Origin: Chloroflexota bacterium
Lineage (GTDB): Bacteria; Chloroflexota; Anaerolineae; Aggregatilineales; UBA2796
Assembly: GCA_021325095.1 (NCBI GenBank)
Contig: JAJPHV010000088.1
Location: forward strand, 1 to 64,000
Reading direction: 5' to 3'
DNA: 64,000 bases
Below are positions 59,545 through 64,000 of the stretch, in pieces. The position numbers were made by a program, and so were the translations under genes. The notes under the pieces were generated by a model. That model was not told the DNA's origin, searched no databases, and saw nothing but the letters and a program-made list of their open reading frames with translations. Positions within the stretch are counted from its first letter, which is position 1; every line of letters begins with the position of its first letter.

Positions 59545-59920
59545 TGTTCCAAACTCCTCATCTAGCCGGAAACACATGGTTCACTGGGGCTAATATGTCA
59601 ACAAACTGCGCATCGTCCTCCTTGTGGATAAAGAACGACCTATACAGACACCATGCAGGTTGTTACGTTGGCAATTGTGGTCAGCCTCTGCTGATCTAGC
59701 AGTCCCTGCGGCTTTCTATAAGCACTCATCAAGAAAACCTGATGCCCATTATAAAAATTCGGGATCGGGATAGCAACCCGAACTGATGTTTCCCCCAACC
59801 TGACAGGCACCAAATCACCTATTCGGGTGAGCAGGCAAGTTGTCACAACTTACCAAAGACTCGCTATCCGGCCTGTGCTAAAATCCCTGGCCCGTTCATG
59901 CAAAGCGCAATCGTAGAGGG
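59545..59920. other. Spacer with promoters for divergent genes
   Basis: About 375 bases. No gene is visible. It should carry the promoter of the ABC operon (minus strand) and of the phosphatase (plus strand); only the latter, an extended -10, is clear and is listed separately. One loose inverted repeat near 59755-59785 (AAATTCGGGATCGGG) is not notable. Confidence 0.4.
59876..59884 (+). promoter_or_regulatory. Extended -10 promoter of the phosphatase gene
   Basis: TG at 59876-59877 and TAAAAT at 59879-59884 form an extended -10 element (TG-n-TAAAAT). A start near 59891 leaves a leader of about 30 bases with AGAGGG just before the first start codon. Confidence 0.5.
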
Positions 59921-60781
59921 ATGGGTGCGTTGTCCAATAACAACCGGTGGACAAGTTTCGACCTGATTTTTTTTGACTGCGACAGTACGCTGTCCTCGAT
60001 AGAGGGTGTCGATGAACTGGCGCGACTCAAAGGCAAAGAAGGCCGTGTTGGGCTGCTCACCCAGAAGGCAATGGACGGCGATCTGGATCTGGCCGATGTC
60101 TATGGCAAACGGCTTCGCGCCATCCGCCCCACGCGGGGCCAGCTTGCCGCTATCGAGCAGCTTTATTGGGATACACTGGTCGCTGACGCGCGCGAAGTGA
60201 TCGCAGCGCTGCACTCACTGGGCAAGCAGGTGTTCATCATCAGCGGTGGGTTGGCGGCGCCGGTGCGTGGCTTCGGCGCGCGGCTCGGCGTGCCCGGCGA
60301 GAACATCCGGGCTGTCGAGCTTGAATTCAACCAGCTTTCCGGCCACTGGTGGAAGTATTACGATCATGCGGCGCAGACCACCGAAGCCTATCTCGCTTAC
60401 GAAAAAGGGCCACTGACCATCTCGGCGGGCAAGCCCGACATTGTGCGCGAACTGGCGGGCAACCGCTGGGGCCGCAAGCTCTTTGTCGGCGATGGCGTCA
60501 GCGATCTGCGCACGCGGGATAGCGTTGATCTCTTTGTCGGCTTCGGCGGCGTGGCCCGGCGGGAAAAGGTCGAAAGCGGCTCGGATGTATTCATCTATGC
60601 GCCGAGCCTGGCCCCTATCCTGCCAATGGCGGCAGGCGAAGCGGGCATGGTCTCACTGCGCAGCACGCCCTACGAGGCTGTGCTGGACAAAGGGCTTGCG
60701 CTGTGCCGCGACGCCCGGAGCGTCGCCTTCCGCAACCCGTCACTGCGCGCTGCTTTCGATGCGACGTTCGGCCCTGGTTAA
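59921..60781 (+). CDS. SerB-like HAD phosphatase
   Basis: A 286-residue haloacid-dehalogenase phosphatase with catalytic DxDST motif (FFDCDSTLSSIEGVDELA, Asp nucleophile and acid), the conserved Ser in FIISGGLA and the GDGVSDL motif with metal Asp. It matches phosphoserine phosphatase layout in the cap region, but serine biosynthesis partners are absent. Start at ATG 59921 directly after AGAGGG; a TTG at 59930 has better spacing to it, so the first three residues are uncertain. Followed by repeat copy 60801-60905 and a GMC oxidoreductase. Confidence 0.87.
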   Translation: MGALSNNNRWTSFDLIFFDCDSTLSSIEGVDELARLKGKEGRVGLLTQKAMDGDLDLADVYGKRLRAIRPTRGQLAAIEQLYWDTLVADAREVIAALHSLGKQVFIISGGLAAPVRGFGARLGVPGENIRAVELEFNQLSGHWWKYYDHAAQTTEAYLAYEKGPLTISAGKPDIVRELAGNRWGRKLFVGDGVSDLRTRDSVDLFVGFGGVARREKVESGSDVFIYAPSLAPILPMAAGEAGMVSLRSTPYEAVLDKGLALCRDARSVAFRNPSLRAAFDATFGPG

Positions 60782-60800
60782 TTAGCCATGTGGCGCAAAA

Positions 60801-60905
60801 CCTCACCCCCGGCCCCTCTCCGCAAGCAGAGAGGGGAGCAGCCCAGCCGATGTTGCCCACCGGTTCCCCCTCTCCACAAGGTGGAGAGGGGGTCAGGGGG
60901 TGAGG
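60801..60905. repeat. GC-rich palindromic spacer repeat, two-stem copy
   Basis: CCTCACCCCCGGCCCC to GGGGGTGAGG with two stems: CCCCTCTCCGC/GCAGAGAGGGG and CCCCCTCTCCAC/GTGGAGAGGGGG. It lies in the 143-base gap between phosphatase and GMC genes on the same strand. Confidence 0.92.
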
Positions 60906-60924
60906 TAAATCGGACCTGTTAACT

Positions 60925-62505
60925 ATGTACCTCAACGCAGACCAGCTTCCTGACAACACCCTGTTGCAGGGTTTCGACCTGTGTATCGTCGGAGCGGGCG
61001 CAGCAGGCCTGGCGATGGCAAAGCGCCTCGCCGGAACGTCCGTCAAGGCGCTCGTGCTGTCCAGTGGCCTGCCCTCGGATCGGGGGCGGCCCGACGCGGC
61101 GCGCCAGGCTGTTTACCGAGGGACTATCGGGCCGTTCCTTCAGAAGGTGGATGCGCAATTCCTGGAGCGCTCGCGGCTGCATATGCACGGCGGCACGACC
61201 AACCACTTTGGCTTCTGGTCCCGTCCCCTGGATGAGGTCGATCTGAGGCCGCGTCCCGGCTATCGTGATGCCCACTGGCCGTTCGGCCTGGATGAACTCG
61301 TGCCCTATTACCGCGCCGCCCACGACTTTGGCCGCTTCGGGCCGTTCAATTACGACGATATAGCTTTCTGGGAGCGCGTGCTGTATGCGCGCTGCTTCCC
61401 GCCCCTACCCGGCGATTCGCTGACGGGTGCGGTCATGCACGCCCAGTACGAGGAAAGCCTGCACGATTTTCAGGTGCAGTTTGCCGACGAGCTACGGGCT
61501 GCGCCGAACATCACTGTCTTGTTCAACGCCCACCTGCTGGCCGTCGAGTCCACCGCTGGCAAAGATCACGTCACCGGGCTGGCCTGCGCCACCATCGAGG
61601 ATGGACGTGCGGGCCGCCGCTTCCGCGTCGAGGCGAGCGCGTATGTGTTAGCGATGGGCGGCATTGAGACGGTGCGTGTCCTCAAGCTGTCCGGCGACCT
61701 GGGCGACAACCGCAAGGGTCATCTGGGGCGTGGGTTCATGGTGCACCCGCTCGTGACCAGCGCCGCCAGGGTGCGCTTCTCGCGGCCTGTCGAGACAGAG
61801 ATCTGCAACTTCTTCCGCGATCAGCAGGTGCGCTTGCAGCCGCCGCAGACCGAAGGCGGTGAATACGTTCATGTCTCCGCCCCGCTGGTCAACCCGGAGG
61901 ACATCTTCAATTACTGCGTCTTCAATGCCTGGGGTGTGCTCGTGCCGAAAGCTGAAAACCTGGAAGCGGAGAAGATCGGCAATTTCCGCCTGATCTTGCG
62001 TTTTAGCCCGGCCAGGGACGAGGCCATCGTCAACGTCAACTGGGAGCAGCTTCCCAACGAGAACAGCGCCATCAGCCTGAATCCATCCCAGCTCGATCCC
62101 ATCTTCGGTCAGCCCGTCACTCACCTGGACTGGCGGCTGCTCGATGCCGACAAACGCACCCTCGCGCGTGCGCTTGAATTGTGCCGGGCCTATCTGCAAG
62201 CGCGGGGAGCGACAGCCTTTGATCTGATCACCGACCTGAGCGGCGGCGCGGATCACTGGTCTTTCGCGCCGGACGAAGGAGCGCTAGCGACGGGCGACCA
62301 TCACATGGGCGCGCTGCGCATGTCTGCCGGCAGCCAGGATGGCATCGTCAACCCCGATTCGCGCCTGCACTCGGTGGATAACCTGTACATCGCCGGATGC
62401 AGCGTCTTCCCGACGGGCGGCTTCGCCAACCCGACCCTGACCATCATCGCCCTGGCGCTGCGCCTGGCCGATCATCTGAGGGCGGCCCTGACAACCATGC
62501 CCTAA
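60925..62505 (+). CDS. GMC-family FAD oxidoreductase
   Basis: A 526-residue flavoenzyme that oxidises an alcohol or sugar. The FAD loop LCIVGAGAAGLAMAKRL is near residues 19-35; ERSRLHMHGGTTNHFGF is the GMC signature region; the C-terminal HHMGALRMS and LYIAGCSVFPTGGFANPTLT contain the catalytic His/Asn and FAD-binding end. Family members include glucose/methanol/choline oxidases and dehydrogenases; no cytochrome partner is nearby. The substrate cannot be told. The start is the first ATG in frame. It converges with Maf downstream. Confidence 0.9.
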   Translation: MYLNADQLPDNTLLQGFDLCIVGAGAAGLAMAKRLAGTSVKALVLSSGLPSDRGRPDAARQAVYRGTIGPFLQKVDAQFLERSRLHMHGGTTNHFGFWSRPLDEVDLRPRPGYRDAHWPFGLDELVPYYRAAHDFGRFGPFNYDDIAFWERVLYARCFPPLPGDSLTGAVMHAQYEESLHDFQVQFADELRAAPNITVLFNAHLLAVESTAGKDHVTGLACATIEDGRAGRRFRVEASAYVLAMGGIETVRVLKLSGDLGDNRKGHLGRGFMVHPLVTSAARVRFSRPVETEICNFFRDQQVRLQPPQTEGGEYVHVSAPLVNPEDIFNYCVFNAWGVLVPKAENLEAEKIGNFRLILRFSPARDEAIVNVNWEQLPNENSAISLNPSQLDPIFGQPVTHLDWRLLDADKRTLARALELCRAYLQARGATAFDLITDLSGGADHWSFAPDEGALATGDHHMGALRMSAGSQDGIVNPDSRLHSVDNLYIAGCSVFPTGGFANPTLTIIALALRLADHLRAALTTMP

Positions 62506-62534
62506 ACCCAAGACCTTTAAGTTAAGGAGATATA

Positions 62535-62644
62535 CCTCACCCCCTGACCCCGCCGAGGAGTGCATCGGTTCCGCTGCGCAGAGAGGGGGAACCGACCGGT
62601 CCAGACTCCCCTCTCCACCTTGTGGAGAGGGGTTGGGGGTGAGG
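62535..62644. repeat. GC-rich palindromic spacer repeat, two-stem copy
   Basis: CCTCACCCCCTGACCCC to GGGGGTGAGG with two stems, the first partly decayed (GTTCCGCTGCGCAGAGAGGGGGAAC), the second CCCCTCTCCAC/GTGGAGAGGGG. It separates the convergent GMC and Maf genes. Confidence 0.88.
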
Positions 62645-62678
62645 TCAACTACAGACCCTCGCATAAAAGGTATTGGCC

Positions 62679-63320
62679 CTAGACTTGCGGCCCAAACTCG
62701 CACGGTGGGCGGGTGGGCGAACACGTGATCGTGCGCCTGGGCCAGATGCCGTACTCGGCTAACGCGGCAATGACCGTGCACAGCGGCAGCCCGACCACGT
62801 TCGTGTAGCAGCCATCAAGCCGCGCCACCGGGTGAAAGCCTGCGTGCTGGATGGCGTACCCCCCGGCCTTGCCAATCGGATCGCCCGACGCCACATAGGC
62901 CGCGATCTCCTCGTCTGTATACGGGCGCATGGTCACTCTGGTTGTTGTCAGGCGTGACGTGCTCTGCCCCGATCCGGCATCCAGCAGCGTGATGCCGGTG
63001 TGGACGACATGAACGCGATTGCGCAGTTGGCGCAGCATCGCCGCCGCGTGTTCGGCGTCGTCGGGCTTGCCGAGAATCTGGTCACCATCGACCACCGTCG
63101 TGTCGGCGCTCAGGATCACGCCGCTGTCCAGACTCGCCATACTGCCTGTACTGACTGCCCAGGCTTTTTGCAGGCTCAGGCGCAGCACGTAATCGGCGGG
63201 CGCTTCGCCCGGCTGAGGTGTTTCGTCGATGTCGGGCCGAGCGACAGTGAAGGCCAACCCGACAGCCGTCAGCAGGTCAAAACGGCGCGGGGAACTCGAA
63301 GCCAGGATCAGAGGTTTCAC
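62679..63320 (-). CDS. maf: Maf family nucleotide pyrophosphatase
   Basis: House-cleaning enzyme that hydrolyses noncanonical nucleoside triphosphates (dTTP/UTP or 7-methyl-GTP types) to monophosphates. 213 residues. Seen: LILASSSPRRFDLL at the start, VILSADTTVVDGDQILGKP with the catalytic Asp, TDEEIAAYVASGDPIGKAGGYAIQ and GCYTNVVGLPL. All motif positions are present; the C-terminal tail (SPTRPPCEFGPQV) is species-specific. The subfamily cannot be decided by eye. Confidence 0.93.
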   Translation of the reverse strand: MKPLILASSSPRRFDLLTAVGLAFTVARPDIDETPQPGEAPADYVLRLSLQKAWAVSTGSMASLDSGVILSADTTVVDGDQILGKPDDAEHAAAMLRQLRNRVHVVHTGITLLDAGSGQSTSRLTTTRVTMRPYTDEEIAAYVASGDPIGKAGGYAIQHAGFHPVARLDGCYTNVVGLPLCTVIAALAEYGIWPRRTITCSPTRPPCEFGPQV

Positions 63321-63336
63321 GGAGATTCTCGTTTCA

Positions 63337-63398
63337 CCTCACCTCCCTTAGCCTGGCGGTTCCCCTCTCTGCATTCGGAGAGGGGGCAGGAGGTGAGG
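63337..63398. repeat. GC-rich palindromic spacer repeat, decayed copy
   Basis: CCTCACCTCCC to GGAGGTGAGG with one stem (CCCCTCTCTGCATTCGGAGAGGGG). Between the Maf start and the second binding protein stop. Confidence 0.85.
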
Positions 63399-63441
63399 TG
63401 AACAAAAGGAGCGCGTCTCAACTCCAGCCGGAGAGGTTCCA

Positions 63442-63464
63442 GGGCTGCGGTCTTAACGCAGCCC
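63442..63464. terminator. Hairpin after the second solute-binding protein
   Basis: GGGCTGCG (63442-63449) and CGCAGCCC (63457-63464) pair perfectly around a seven-base loop, 20 bases beyond the stop at 63485 (minus strand). No U-run follows, so it may pause rather than terminate. Confidence 0.55.
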
Positions 63465-63484
63465 ACAGTCCTCATCGTCTCGTG

Positions 63485-64000
63485 CTACTGGGCACTGCCC
63501 TTTCCAGCGCGGGCCGCAAGCTGCGCTTCCTGGTCGATGATGCGCGTATCCCAGTGGTCGCCGCCGAACAGGCCGTCTGTCTGGAAGAAGCCCTTATACC
63601 AGGGCTTGACCAGCCCGGCCTCAACGCCCACATACAGCGGAGCCATCGGGAACTCGCCGTCCTTGCCAAAGAAGGCTTCTTCAATTTCCCGGTACATCTG
63701 GTCGCGCTTCTTGGGATCGGTTTCCAGGTCGGCAGCATCGATCTTCTTATCCACGTCGGTGCAGGGCCGTTTGAAGTCATTCTCTGCGTTGCAGTGCAGT
63801 ACGTCGCGCATCCAGTTATGGGCGTCCGGGTAGTCGGCGTTCCAGCCCAGCGTGTACATGTTGGGGCGCTGGGGCGTCGGCACATCCGGCTTGATACTCT
63901 TGAGCAGTACCGAGAATTCCGCTTCTTCGACGTTGATCAGGCTGGCGTCGCAGCCCAGGTTGGTCTGCACCTGGTTTTGCAGGAATTCCGCCCAATCAGT
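63485..64000 (-). CDS. Second SBP_bac_5 solute-binding protein, C-terminal part (cut by window edge)
   Basis: The frame stays open to the right edge and encodes the last 170 residues or so of a SBP_bac_5 binding protein: MYTLGWNADYPDAHNWMRDV, CTDVDKKIDAADLETDPKKR and YREIEEAFFGKDGEFPMAPL are the family's C-terminal features (the GW-x-ADYPD segment is especially typical). It is a paralogue of the binding protein at 57.8-59.5 kb, with different details. A permease or ATPase gene may follow outside the window. Partial; the start is not seen. Confidence 0.88.
   Translation of the reverse strand, partial: TDWAEFLQNQVQTNLGCDASLINVEEAEFSVLLKSIKPDVPTPQRPNMYTLGWNADYPDAHNWMRDVLHCNAENDFKRPCTDVDKKIDAADLETDPKKRDQMYREIEEAFFGKDGEFPMAPLYVGVEAGLVKPWYKGFFQTDGLFGGDHWDTRIIDQEAQLAARAGKGSAQ

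Noticed and set aside
59921-60781. Calling the phosphatase SerB
   Set aside because: DxDST and cap layout match, but no serine pathway gene is near and related phosphatases share these motifs; left as SerB-like.
1-63398. The repeated GC-rich palindromes as a CRISPR array
   Set aside because: Copies are dispersed in spacers tens of kilobases apart, vary in length, and are not separated by unique spacers of equal size.
1-64000. tRNA or rRNA genes
   Set aside because: No cloverleaf with a GTTCGA-type T-loop and no rRNA-like conserved stretch was seen in the spacers.

Overview
The window looks like chromosomal DNA of a high-GC bacterium, most likely a Chloroflexota member of the Anaerolineae or a close relative. 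The reasons are the mix of genes (a guanylate kinase with an odd P-loop, an FmdE protein, a compact ESX-like type VII locus, tandem dynamin-like GTPases, peptide-type ABC transporters with long solute-binding proteins) and a dense family of CCTCACCCC...GGGGTGAGG palindromic spacer repeats of the kind I associate with that group. The phylum call is inference; no rRNA or other taxonomic marker is present. I found no tRNA, rRNA, CRISPR array, integrase or insertion sequence.

Layout. 0.2-5.2 kb: housekeeping genes (panC, an NAD-binding epimerase, surE, tsaD, a secreted cyclophilin). 5.3-9.2 kb: a plus-strand run with its own sigma70-like promoter (GNAT/FemAB-like acyltransferase, GT4 glycosyltransferase), then a Flp-like pilin with a hairpin-rich leader, then guanylate kinase. 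9.2-21.5 kb: minus-strand genes in two tightly overlapping runs: radical SAM/B12 enzyme, DUF4160, DUF2442 and amidohydrolase; then DUF72, HD hydrolase, GT-C membrane glycosyltransferase and TrmH-type methyltransferase. Between them lies an AddAB-like helicase pair without nuclease domains. 21.7-22.6 kb: an fmdE gene preceded by what looks like a molybdenum/tungsten cofactor riboswitch ending in a textbook terminator. 22.9-28.1 kb: a four-gene catabolic operon (ADP-ribosylglycohydrolase, amidohydrolase/deaminase, PfkB kinase, IlvD/Edd dehydratase with an abnormal C-terminus). 28.2-33.2 kb: a VapBC pair, then two dynamin-like GTPases with a Uma2 nuclease gene between them. 33.3-34.2 kb: two small genes. 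34.3-38.1 kb: a hydroxy acid/sugar acid catabolic operon with its GntR regulator. 38.5-44.9 kb: cysteine desulfurase-like enzyme, an FNR-box-controlled DUF2249/membrane protein pair, a nuclease/phosphatase, a CBS-containing family II pyrophosphatase and a SnoaL protein.

44.9-54 kb holds the most unusual block: a single-domain response regulator behind two tiny genes (one resembling a RiPP leader), then a minimal type VII secretion locus: a ubiquitin-like/FHA fusion, a three-ATPase EccC/EssC motor, a membrane-anchored zinc-ribbon pseudokinase that I read as an EssB/YukC counterpart, and four WXG100-type small helical proteins. 54.4-64 kb: a TetR/SnoaL divergent pair around a 35-bp palindromic operator, a peptide-type ABC transporter (two permeases and a binding protein), a SerB-like phosphatase, a GMC oxidoreductase, Maf, and the C-terminal part of a second binding protein cut by the window edge.

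At least eleven copies or fragments of the same GC-rich palindromic repeat sit in the spacers, mostly between 41 and 64 kb. One lies inside the type VII operon and one is a perfect 23-bp hairpin.
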